DNA of 64,000 nucleotides from Owenia fusiformis (taxonomy: Eukaryota > Annelida > Polychaeta > Sabellida > Oweniidae). This document shows, one piece after another, positions 1 to 12,700 of the stretch (positions are counted from its first letter, which is position 1; each line of letters begins with the position of its first letter). The position numbers and the translations under genes were made by a program. Under the pieces are notes generated by a model. That model was not told the DNA's origin. It searched no databases and worked only from the letters and a program-made list of their open reading frames with translations. The stretch covers positions 7,631,098 to 7,695,097 of the forward strand of contig CAIIXF020000001.1 in the NCBI GenBank assembly GCA_903813345.2, in the 5' to 3' direction.

Positions 1-959
1 TTTCTAAAAGAAATAAAATTTTCTTTCGAAATTTCCTTCCCGGAAGTTGATTTCTGATCGAAATAGTACGAGGCATGTGATAGGACAAAAATTTATACAA
101 TACTCGATTTCCGAGCAGTAATCAGTATGAGTCCTACGATTGGCCGGTAGCTTAAGACCTGATTCAAACCATTTTCAATTGGTCAAGTGTGATCACGTGA
201 TCATTATTTGAGACTGCATATGCGCAAGAAACTGAACTAAAAAGTTGAACCTCGCGCAGATTGCCCCTAAACTAAACATGCTAAAGCAAAATCAATAGCA
301 AATTGTTTCGAAATTCGCAAGGAAAAGGTGTTTTAAATGGGAGAATATAAGTTATGATGGTATCTGTATCATTCAATGACATACTAGACTTGCAAGAACG
401 CTGATTCAGACCGATAAATAGCAAAAGCAGTGGTACAAAATTTCATCAATTTATTTCATCCAGTGTAAAAACGTGACTTTTGAATTCCCGGGAACATTTT
501 TTCAAGGGACGCAGTTTTTTGAAGGGAGACGCATTTTTTGAAAATCATTACGTCCAAGGGACGCAATTTTGGACAAGCCTACTGAAAACACTGGTTATAC
601 CTGCTTCAGACCAATTTGTTCTTTTTACATCTTGTAGAGATAAATGTCCTCTTTTGAATATTCATAGTTTAATTTGGGTAATATTTTTATATTTTTCATG
701 AAAAAATTATTAGCCCATGAGACTGTTTTCCAAACCGAGAATCGTCCTTTATGATTAGATTAGAATTCAGTTTTTGATTCCTTGATTTTTTTTGACATTA
801 TTAGAGGTCACATTGTTGACAATATTTTTTTTTATTTTGCAAACATATTAAATGTATCATTGGTCAAAGTCAAATCAAAGTTTTGTTTAAGTTTGACATT
901 ACACTTTAATATTTTTGCCTGGATTTTTGCATACAGTTCAGGATATTAGTATTTCATTA

Positions 960-2000
960 ATGTAAGACTTTTGCTTCAGTTCAGTTCAAATTGATTTTTG
1001 GATTCAAATTTAGGTCAGCTTAATATACCAAGACGCGATAATGTTTAATTTAGTTCAGTTTAGTTACCTCCCGTTTGAAGATTTCTCATGTATGATACAA
1101 CTTGGTCTTCATCCGGGTTGTTTCCCATTGGATTACACGTGACAGGGGTGCTATTTTCATTGCCACACTGAGTTTCATTCGCACAAACGATAGGTATGTA
1201 TGTAATTAAGGTATAACAAGGCTTTTTGAACTATAATCCCCAAATCCGAAGAAATCTGTAGTTGAAAATGCCGTCCAATTCCAGTGACGTCACTGATTTC
1301 CCAGAAATTGCTCAGACGCCATCAAAGATCGAAAAAATATAAATAATGTAACTTTGAATCTCCGATTATCTTTCTGATTATTGAATAGATTGGATCATAT
1401 AACTATGCTTGGAGGCTGATGGAAGATCAGAAGCTAAGAAACGTTGTTTTTTTAAATTTTTATATTTCCTTTATTTCATAGTACATCACGTTCAGAGAAA
1501 CGTTCAGAGTAATCGACTCCTTCAGCAAGCCAATGAAAATTTGTCCCTTCCAAAGCGATGCATCATGGGAGATATTTATGTAAATTACCACCTGAACTCT
1601 TATCGCGAATAGGAGTATTACAAATGACCTACTGAGATCTGAAAAAGTAAATTTTTCAAGATCAAAGGACAAGGTCATCAAAGTAAGTCACAAACTGTGC
1701 TATCCAAGTTTCTCAAGACTTAGTCAATATATATTTGGCTTCAAGTTTATATACAGATAGATGTAAGCATACTATTGGTGATAGATATTTGCTGTCTAGA
1801 GAAATTTTTTCCCAGATTTTGAGATATTGAAGGTCAAAAAAAGAACTTTTTTCAACTTTTTTGAAAAAAAAACCATCTACAAAGTCTCAGGAATTCATAA
1901 ATGACCTTAGATGTCCAAAATTTGAATTTTGATCAAATCTTTTTTTAACATGCTTGAAACGTTTTAAGCTGTCAAACACACCTACAGACGCCTCCGTAAG
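960..2000. repeat. Diverged copy of the 60777 Helitron-like family
   Basis: Segments match 61500-61700 in order, such as AAATTTAGGTCAGCTTAATA and CAAGGTCATCAAAGTAAGTC, ending in CTATCCAAGTTTCTCAAGAC. No termini found. Confidence 0.35.
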
Positions 2001-2399
2001 ATTGCTTGCAATCATAATGTCTCATTTTTTATTTCCTGAACATTCTGTAATTAACCTTAACGATAATTAAAAACGTTTTCTACCCTCAGGGAAGAATTCT
2101 CGCTGTGCATCAATTAACACTTGTTTCATATTGGTTTTTGAGAAATCTAAAATTATCAAATAGGTAATTGTATTTTTGAGCAAAGAATTGGCTGAGTATT
2201 TCTTACAACAGGCTATATAAATTGAAATCATAAATTAACAGTTGAAAATTCCGTAAAAACAACAGGCGATTTTGTTAAAACAACAGGTGAACTGATTTTC
2301 ACCTGTTGCTTGCTGCTAATGAAACCCTTGCTATTGTTTTTATGTCCTGAAGTTTATAACTAGATATATATACATATATTCCGTGTTTTTCATCCTGAC

Positions 2400-2720
2400 C
2401 CCCAGGGGCCATGTACAGGAAAACAGAAATTTTCGCTAATTTTTAGATCTTTCTGAAGTATAGCTTTATTATACTCAAATGAAAGGCAATTAAGAGTAGA
2501 TTGCAAATATTGTATCTTTTTTCTGATTCGAGCCTCGTAAAATTCAAAATGGCCGTCTAATGTACGATTTCGCAATAATTTTTTGAACCCTTCAAAGTAT
2601 GGCTATATTATACTCAAATTGAAGGAATTTTGGAGTAGATCACAATTATGGTATTATTTTTCAGATTTGTACCTCAAAAAATTCAAAATGGCTGCTTTGC
2701 AGGAATTCGCAATTCTAAAA
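2400..2720. repeat. Two tandem copies of a 160-base unit
   Basis: 2440-2555 and 2595-2695 share TATTATACTCAAATGAAAG / TATTATACTCAAATTGAAG, GAGTAGAT and AAATTCAAAATGGC. Probably part of a dispersed repeat. Confidence 0.5.
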
Positions 2721-3725
2721 TCTAATTTTTTCATTTTCAACCAAAGTAATGAGTATAATTGATTGGAATTCGGTAATTGATATTTTGTTCGTTGGGATTT
2801 GCTACTCCGCGGAGTTGCCGTTATCTAGTTGGAGTTATTTGGAGCTCTCTTTGGTAGCCTCAGGTGATGCAAATTCTATTTTTACAATTTTTACTAAACT
2901 GAAACATTCAACTAAAATATTGATACTCATTCAAGTGGGTACAAATGGAGTTTCAAGTGGGTGCTTGTTTTCAGTATCTCAAGTGGGTGTAGACATCCTA
3001 CTCCTTGCCTCAGTATGCCGAGGTCACCCTATTGATCCCGATCTTTTTTCGTAGATTTATCCTGATTTATATCGAGCTTAATGTGACGTCAATTCTGATT
3101 GTCTCCTAATAGAGATTTGCTGATAAAGTTTTGATGCTTTTTGATGTCAATAGAAAAATCCATCATAGCTGACATAGAGATAATGAAAAAGTATTGGGAG
3201 GTTAAGTAGAGAAGATAAACTTAACAAACAATAATGATTAGTTCTTTGACAAGAAATAAAATACCGGGATGCTACATTTAAATGTGCATTGTTCTTGTTT
3301 TCAAGTTTTTCTCACAAAAAAACAAATAAACTTATGAAAGAAAGATTTAATAATGAAAATAAAAAATAAAGCTGTTGATTGAAAAAGGATGTTGTGTATA
3401 AAGATAGGGCTCAATAATGGAAGATTATGATATTGATTCTTAGTACATTTTTTCATGGCAAGGTTACTTGCAGGATTGGAAACCTGAAAAAAAGGTGACA
3501 ATTTTAGGAAACAGTAAACATGGGTCTGTTTTACACATGTGACTCGTGTACTGTTCTTCTGCCTTTGACTCTCTCCATTTTTTGAACCACCCTCGCTGTA
3601 TATATTTCACTAATAAAATGAAAACAGGAAAAATTATAAGCTGGGCTTTTTATCCGTAGTCTAAATGTGAAGTCATGAAAAATAGGACACAAATTAAGTC
3701 GAATATTCCAATTTATCTGTTTCAG

Positions 3726-6700
3726 AGACCTGACCAGCTGGAGAAAGTGGACCAATATAGACGTAGGGTAGTCAGAAAGAAGGTATTGTTGTCTGATATT
3801 GGCATAATAATTTATTCAAGACTGGGGAAGCCTTTTTATTAGTTATACAAGTTAATAAAATAAAGTTACTAATACTGCGTTTATTTATTTTGTGCCTCCT
3901 TTCTGTTATTTACATTTTTTATATAAAATATAACGTATATGTTTACTCAGTGGGGGATGTTTTTGGATGTAAACAATAATACAGATATCAAAACATAAGT
4001 TCTATACCATTACATGTATATTAAAAGTACATCTGAGGAGCCTTTGCCTTTAATGTCATCGACCAATACTAATATCTGTGATAAGATTGATTTTTGAGAT
4101 GAAAGTTCCTGGCCTTTGTAGTCCATGTTTCATTCAGAGTATGAGCTGCATGTTATCCACGCCTAACCATCGACAAGGTACAGTGACAAAATATACCGTT
4201 GTACACTTTAGAAGTACTGTGTCACTATTAACTGATTTAAAGCAAAAAATATGATGCAGATTAGATGTAGGTTTTCAAAAATTAATTTTGGGAATACTTG
4301 AAAGATTTCATTTTTAATTTTGTGTTTGGGAGATGTTTTTGGATGTAAACAATAATACAGATATCAAAACATAAGTTCTATACCATTACATTTCGGTTCG
4401 AAAATGTTGGGTTTTTCGTGTTTTTTTCACATTTCCTTTGATCATTTTTTCCCCTGTTGCCTAAGAGTGCCGATTATCTTTATGAGAATATGTTTCTCTA
4501 AACTACACAATTTAGGACGTGTGGAGATTAATAAATATTCAAGTATTTATTGTAATTTAAAAGAATCAGAAATGTGCGTTGTCAACTCTAATGTACGTTG
4601 TCCCTATAATTGAAATTCATGAGATATATGTAATATTAAACAATGTTATGATTTCATTTCAAAATTCATTAAGGTTTTTATGAGTAACAAATTAGTGATC
4701 TTTGATGTTCAAGTATCCTTTTTGCTTTTTCATTTTATAAACGAATGGTTGTGGTGGTGCTTAATTTGTGCCCATTTGGTGTCAAAGCTTCCAGCCCAAA
4801 CTCCCATCCAGTTGCTGGAATTACACATGGCGTTTAACAAAAGCTTCTTCGGTTTTAACCAGGTTTAACCGTTAAGGGACCAAATACGACTTTCTACAAC
4901 TTTTTACGACTTTTGAATCTCCAGCCTCTAACTTTGTGTTCCCCCTATACTTTCAGATTTTGTTTTTCGTTCATTGTAGTTTGCGCATGCGTAGTAGGAA
5001 TTTTCAGAAAAATAAAAATAATATCGAAATTTTGACTTTGTTTATCGTTTTTGAGGTGTATTTTAATTGAAACATAAACAAATATGAATGTATAGACATG
5101 AAGACATATCCCAAGAAGGGGATTACGTGATCGCCGGGTTACAATCCCGAGCAATAGCGAAGAGAACAGTGATGGTGCAGGATTTTCAGATTCACCATCA
5201 TCGGACAGTGACACTGTAAGTGAACTTGACAGCGATGATTATTAATGGAATTTTATGCTGATTTTTGGAAATAAGTCTGTCCCTTAAGGAATAAGAATTA
5301 GGTGTAATCACGATTGTGGTTTTAAAAAAGCGCTTTTCTAAAACTCCAAGAACCCTTGTCACTAGTAAACGGCATAAGCCGTTAGGCGCTCTAAGTGTGC
5401 AGTGTAATACCGATTAGTTTTTGTAAGACGCCTTACCCGGGTTTTTACTAATTTTTCACATTTGCCCTAAACAAAATAAGACCTCATTTCCATTTGATAC
5501 ATGATGAGACATCTGGTCACGGTGCTATCTCACGGGGTACCATCGAATAATTTTGGCAACGTACCGGAGAACGACATTTTACTAAGAAATGGCAATAATT
5601 TAGCACAATATATTTTTAACTAGAGTTCTACTTTGATTTTGACAAAAGTAAGTATTCCATGCAATGGCTATTTCATTCATGAGTTTGTAGGAATTCTGTT
5701 GGAACCCAGTTCTGATCAGGTACGAAGTTATTGAAATCGGCGCAGTCGGACTTTACTCCGAAAGGTGGTTTTTCGATTATAACTTTTTACAATATTTAAG
5801 TATAGACTTTTGAAAAAAGTACAGAATAGTCCTTATACTATTGAATAATTCTGTTATTTCTGATTCACACGACTCTGATTTGTTTAATTAAAAAAAAAGT
5901 TTTAAAAATATTACTTAGGAACGTAACCGGAGCTGGGAACGTAACCGGAGCAGATCAGTTGAATTATATAATTTAAAAAAATAAAATATATGATTTAAAG
6001 CATATATATTATTTACAAACACATATGAATGTTAAAATGAGCATTTATTACCCTTCACTTACAGGAAAATCAATGCATGGCAATTAGTATAAATTTGAAA
6101 TTAATTAGAAATTAGTATAACAGAGTGGGTTCTAATAGTTCGCTGAACAAATACAATGGATGAAATCAAATGGATTTATTTGCTTACTACATTTAATCAC
6201 TTCATTCTCCATACAATGATTGTTCTATGTTTGATAGCCTTTCTAAGGTAAGTGCACTTATGCATGGTAAATACCAAATTCAATTTTTCACAATGGATAA
6301 ATTTTTTTTTCTTTAAATAAAATGTAATAAATACGCATTCGAACAATCTCGTATGTTTTTAAATGTGCTTTAAATCATATATTTTAATTTTTGATTAAAT
6401 AATTCAACTGAGCTGCTCCGGTTACGTTCCCAGCTCCCAAAGTCCGTCTGCGCCGATTTCAATAACTTCGTACTTGATCAGAACTGGGTTCCAACAGAAT
6501 TCCTACAAACTCATGAATACTTACTTTTGTCAAAATCAAAATAGAATTCTAGTTAAAAAATATATTGTTAGCTACATTGATAGATAGATAGATCTATACT
6601 AGCTTATTGAATATGACTTTTTAAAATCCTGTTTATGATATGTCTGGAAAGTGCAATTAATTTTGTAATTGTTATGTTTCAATTTTAAATGCATCTGATC

Positions 6701-9700
6701 CCCTGTCTGTTAGTGTTATGAAAAATACATTGCCTGCATTAGGGTTAACTGTGACATGAGTAAGTTCAATGGGACAACGTACATTTGAGTTGACAACGTA
6801 CACTTTTTATGATTTTTTAGTTATAGCCAAAACGTTAATACATGTACTTATTAAATCTTCAACAGATCTTGATTGTGCTGTTTAAAGAAACATATTCTCA
6901 TTAAAATATTCGACACTCTTAGACAACAGGGGAGGAAATGATCAAAAGAAATGTGTAAAAAAAAACAATTTCCAACCGACCAATTATATGGGTAAATTGA
7001 CTACGAAAAAAATCGAGCACTGTTTGAAAATCTTTTAACGTTATTAGAAAGTTAAATGTCTTCCTAAATGAATACTTAAAAAATCAAACATGAAACCCTT
7101 AATGTATTCCTCAGATTATTTTTTTTAAATCTACATCAAACCTACATCATTGTCTTTGCTTCAAATCGGTTAAATAGTGACACCGTACATCTACAGTGTA
7201 CTACGGTATATTTTGTCATTGTACCTTGTCAATGTTTAGGCGTGTTATCATAATCATGTATGCACATGCAAGAGACTTAAAGCAGTTAATTTCTGGATAT
7301 TGCGTTTCTGGGCCACTGATAGGAAAACTGACACTCAGAATACAAGAATTTAAATATCTTAGGATGCCAAAATACAATGGCTGTTAAGCATACATGTTTT
7401 GATGTATGTGAGATGTTTTGTCAATTAAATTTTGCTGGGCCTAAATCCCAGGTGTTGATTAAGAAATTGTGCAGCCTGATTCAGATATCTGTTTTAAACG
7501 TTCATATAAGAAGATCACATAATGATTAATTAGCATTGTACTTTTAAATCAGCTACATAAGTGTCCTATTTATTGAATGTGATGCCATTTCTTGGATTGT
7601 TTTGAACCTAAAAGACATTAAATCTGGGATCAAGCTTACAATATCTGTTATTGTCGATCTTTTTTACCTAAAAGAGAAGACATTGAATCTGGGTTCAAGC
7701 TTGCAAAATCCATTTTATTGATCTTTTTATTTATAATTCTGTATCACTGTATTTCCTTTAATTGCTATTGCATTTGAATGATTACCCTACCTTCTGCCCT
7801 TGTTTATATTGACAATTGAGAAATGCATATATCATATATACTGACACTATCTACCAGGGGAAAATGTTTGACTGAGAATCATTGTGGATACCCTTTATTC
7901 ACTTCATCTTTTTGTCATCACCTTAGTGATACCATAGCTGTAACATCAATGTAATGGCATCAATGATTAATGACATAATTATCACTGAAATTCCAATTTT
8001 TGTGAGTCACCTAGTCATTGTCACGTTTCCTGATTAGTACTACACTGAACAATAGATGGCATGAGCATGAAATGTTCGGAATGGAATCCACCTGAGGATA
8101 TGTTGATATAGATAAGATATATAATATTTATATACGTGAGAGGAATATCGGGATGATATTCAGTTGAAATGCATATTATTCGCATATCTGTCCTGGTTCC
8201 AGATGTGTGATTTATCTCTTTGCCGTTATATTGGGTTACCAAGGTACATTGTATGATAAAATGTATTAAACTAGTTAATTATTTTGATTTGATATCCAGT
8301 CAATTTGTTCAATTTGAAATTTCTTGATTGTTTTACAAACTACCAGTTACCATTCAGTTTATTTTCCTGTCTTTTATTCCAATCATTACTAATGTACTCA
8401 TATTATTTTTTGATTAAATGATGTAACCTGTGTTTGCAGGCAGCAGTAGAAGCCATGTTGAAAACTGCAGTCCAGTCCCAGTTGGATGGAGTTATCACTG
8501 GTCTGAATCAGCTACATACATCATTGAAGGATGTCAAAGATATTCAGACAAGGTCTGTAATATATTATCTGATCAAATACAGAATTGGCCAGAATTGGTC
8601 AACAATTTGCCAGTTTTAAAACCATAGAGAAAACCCCCCTATGACTCCTGGTTCAGAAGCTCGCCTATTTTCAAAATGGCTGCCACTTTTTTCTCGCAAA
8701 ATTCACTTTTAGACCATTTGCTTTAAAACCTGTGTCATTCTCGTTTTAAGTTCTTTTTATTCAACATCAATGTAGAAAACTCCTCTATGACTCCTGGTTC
8801 AAAAGCTCGCCTATTTTCAAAATGGTCGCCATTTTTTGCCTCACAGAATTCACTTTTGGCCCATTTCCTAGCTTTAGAAATAATTTCAGGTGTCCTGCAT
8901 TGTAAAAAGCCATGTCACTGTATAGTGTAGTTGTATGAAATAATTTTGTTACAAAAATGGCAAAAATTACATCCATTTCTTTATTTTCTGCCATTTTAGC
9001 CATCATTCACTTTTAAGCAACACCATGTGAGCCCAGTACCCACAGTACTATTTTTTGTGGACTGTGTTTAGGGGATTTGTGTTTGGAGTTGGTGTTGACA
9101 TTTGGAGTTCAGCATTTTGCTTGTTAATGCCTTGTTTGAAACTTATTTACTATCCCTTCAAATCCCTTTATATTCTTGTAATCTTAAGAAATCAGCTACC
9201 TGTGTATTTATATTTTATGTTTCTCAATAAAATTTTTATGTTGCAGTTTGGTTGAGGTTGATGAGATATACCAGACAACATCTGAGTATGGTGCTCGCCT
9301 TACAAAGATCAGGGATGAAAATTCTAGGCACAGCCAGGTATGCATTTAGGGAATTTTAAGTTTGCAGATCCACATCATCATTTATTGTATACAGCTCAAA
9401 ATTCACAATAACACTTCACTTTTATTCAATATATACTATTCTTTCATTCAGTATACACTGCTCTTTCATTCAATATATATCACTCTTATTCAGTATACAC
9501 TGCTCTTTCGTTCAATATATGCCTCCCATTCAATATATACCACTTTTTTCAGTATGCACTGCTCTTTCATTCAATATATACCTCCCATTCAATATATACC
9601 ACTCTTATTCAGTATGCACTGCTCTTTCATTCAATATATACCTCCCATTCAATATATACCATTCTTATTCAGTATGCACTGCTCTTTCATTCAATATTTA

Positions 9701-12700
9701 CCTCCCATTCAATATATACCATTCTTATTCAGTATACACTGCTCTTTCATTCAATATATACCATTCTTATTCAGTATGCACTGCTCTTTCATTCAATATT
9801 TACCTCCCATTCAATATATACTATTCTTTCATTCAGTATACACTGCTCTTTCATTCAATATATACCTCCCATTCAATATATACCATTCTTATTCAGTATG
9901 CACTGCTCTTTCATTCAATATTTACCTCCCATTCAATACATACCATTCTTTCATTCAGTATACACTGCTCTTTCATTCAATATATACCACTCTTATTCAG
10001 TATGCACTGCTCTTTCATTCAATATATACCTCCCATTCAATATATACCACTTTTATTCAGTATGCACTGCTCTTTCATTCAATATATACCTCCCATTCAA
10101 TATACAATGTATACCACTCTTATTCAGTATGCACTGCTCTTTCATTCAATATATACCTCCCATTCAATATATACCACTCTTATTCAGTATACACTGCTCT
10201 TTCATTCAATATATACCTCCCATTCAATATACAGGGTGTCCAATATAAATAAGGCGAAAGATATTGTAACTTTCTTAATATTGCACCAATCTTGATGAAC
10301 TTTTCAGAGTTTGTAGCCAAAACCTTTTTACCTTTATTCTGTGAATTTAAAGCGTCTTCTATTTGATTGGCCAAAGTTGTGGTTGCTATAGCAACCGAAG
10401 CAACAAAAAGGCAGGGCAAGTTTGTTTATGTCACAACTTTCCAAAACATATTTATTCCTTCTGATGGCTTTATTCATAGTCCCACGTCTATTACTACCAC
10501 AAGAAATACAATACAAAAACGGTCCTAAAGTCTCAATGTTATGAAAATAAGCTATTCAACATAATGTACACTTCTTATGCCTATTCACCCACTTTGTAAA
10601 CACACTTTCAAACCCATATTCTTGCCCATTTCCTGAAGTCTTGCTAAGACATGTGATCTGAGTTCACACACAGCTATGCTCACAAGTGAAACTATTAGGG
10701 CACTGGGGCTACCCCTACTTGCACATTCTCCATATTCCCCAGACCGTACACCCAATAACTTTTACTTGTATGCAGAACTCAAGCATGACTTGAGAGAAAA
10801 AATTTGGAAGCACTGATGAACTCAGAACACCTGTCTTAGCAAGACTTCAGGAAATGGGCAAGAATGGGTTTATTGGGTTTATTCAGTGTGGTCAAAAAAT
10901 GGAAACCCTGCAATTTCCTTATATCTTTGTCATTTTAAGAATTTACTCCCTCATATTTCACACATTTGTACATCATTCTATTTCCTACCACCCTACGATA
11001 TTTCATGACCATCAGACTGATAGTCACAATTTTACAGCATTTTGAATAACATGCTTCAGGTTTGGCCATCATCGCGCTGTAGGCAAAACTGCGCAGTTGT
11101 CAATGACCCGAATGGTTTCTTCATCAATAATGGCCTGAATGACACAAATGATCTCACTTTTGAGGTTTGCAATTGTCCTGAGGTCATTCTCATATACTCT
11201 ATCTCTGCCATATCCCCAAAGGTAGGGACATTTTAGACGAGTACAGGTCTCCAGACAGAGCAATAGTGGCCAGTGGGGCATGTTCTTTAAAGTGCTGAAA
11301 TAAAGTAGGCTGGTAGCAAATTGAATGATGTACAAATGTGTAAAATATCAGGGAGTTATTTCTTAAAATGATATGAGGAAAATGGTGTAAGAGTTTCCAT
11401 TTTTTGACCACCCTGTTTGTTAATATCCTCTGATGTTATTAAGCACGCATTTAACATGTGTTCTTCTAACTCGCTGATTGATTTAGAAATGATTAGCGTG
11501 GTAGGTTTGAAATGATTTATGACCCAGGCTTTCGGGGCTACTAAAATGTAATATAGTCTATACTAGGCAGAGGGTAGTTTGTAACTAGACCCTGTGGGCA
11601 GGGTACCGATTTTCAAAATTAACTTTCATTCAATATTTGCAGTTCTAACATTCAAAATATTCCACTCTTATATCCAAGTTTATAAAATTGAAATTAATAA
11701 CTGTAATATGATGTGAATAAATATGTTCAAGAGTTCCTATTAAGGAATATCGTTAAGCATTCTTTGTTTTTGTCCCCTTATTACCAGTTGGCAGCTGCAG
11801 TAGAAAATATGAAGCACATATTCACTGTTCCTGAGATGGTTCGCAAAACTGAAGAACTCATTGATGATGGGAAACTCCTATATGCGCATAAAGGGTATGT
11901 ACATATTATACAATCTAAAGTCACCATTTGAATATATCATAATCCAATCCGTAATGTTTAAGTATTGGCGATGAAGAATAGTGTTCCAAAAATTTAATGC
12001 CACATTAGACCATGATTTGAGTTCAGTTCAATTTGTTTCATTCAACCAATCAAATTTTATCTCCACATCCATTTTTCATGTTTTGTGAAGTGAGACAAAT
12101 AGTTTTATCACTGTAATACTTTGTTTCATGAAATCTATTAAGAGTTTCAACCATACCAGGTATGGTGTGGCAAGTAATTTTAGACAGTCACGTCTTTGAA
12201 AATGAGTATTTTCTTACCAGAAATACAACATCCCAATCATATTAGTATATCTGTCTCCAAGAAAGCTCCCCAGGATATTTAGATTGTCAATCGTGGATTA
12301 GGACCCAACCTACTCAGCACAAACTTTTGTTCTTAAAAAGGTAGTATGACGTTGCAAATGGAAGATATCAAATTTTAGTGACCATCTGTTTTTAGGTTGG
12401 CTGATTTGGAACAATCAAGAGATGACTTGCTCTATGAGTTATATAAACAACCAACAAAGAGTCCAACAGATGTCAATGTAAGTGAATGAATATGGGTTTT
12501 CAAGTAGAAATTACATAAGTCTACTGTTCTATCATTTATTTCATTAGACTCAATTTTGTGAATCAAGAGTGATTGTCTATTTAGTATTTTTATTAGCTCA
12601 CATGGTGAGCTTTTGCAATCACTCACTTATCCATCTGTCTGTCTGTCTGTCCGTCTGTCCATCCGTCCATCAACAATAGTGGCATGTTTTAAAACGATAG

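Larger units (their letters stand above)
1..3725. other. Presumed EXOC3 intron 1 / upstream
   Basis: Apart from the worn repeats at 960-2000 and 2400-2720 I see no gene here. I looked for the missing first EXOC3 coding exon (a Met-initiated piece of about 25 codons ending in phase 0 before GT) and found none convincing. Confidence 0.5.
4158..7244. mobile_element. 3.1-kb long-TIR transposon with 5-bp target duplication
   Basis: TIRs start CACGCCTAACCATCGACAAGG (left) and CACGCCTAAACATTGACAAGG (right, complement) and continue with about 80-90% identity for roughly 460 bases (to about 4610 and from about 6755). TTATC is duplicated exactly at 4153-4157 and 7245-7249. No transposase is recognisable inside; a second palindrome (5606-6569) is nested. 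A single end of the same family lies at about 44995-45050. Confidence 0.75.

Noticed and set aside
1409-1681. Overlapping short frames at 1.4-1.7 kb as candidate first EXOC3 exon
   Set aside because: Neither leads in phase into RPDQLEK at 3726, and they overlap a repeat-like stretch.
9362-10252. 296-codon frame and overlapping 258- and 116-codon frames
   Set aside because: They only translate the 60-bp minisatellite; no protein resemblance and all forward frames are equally open.
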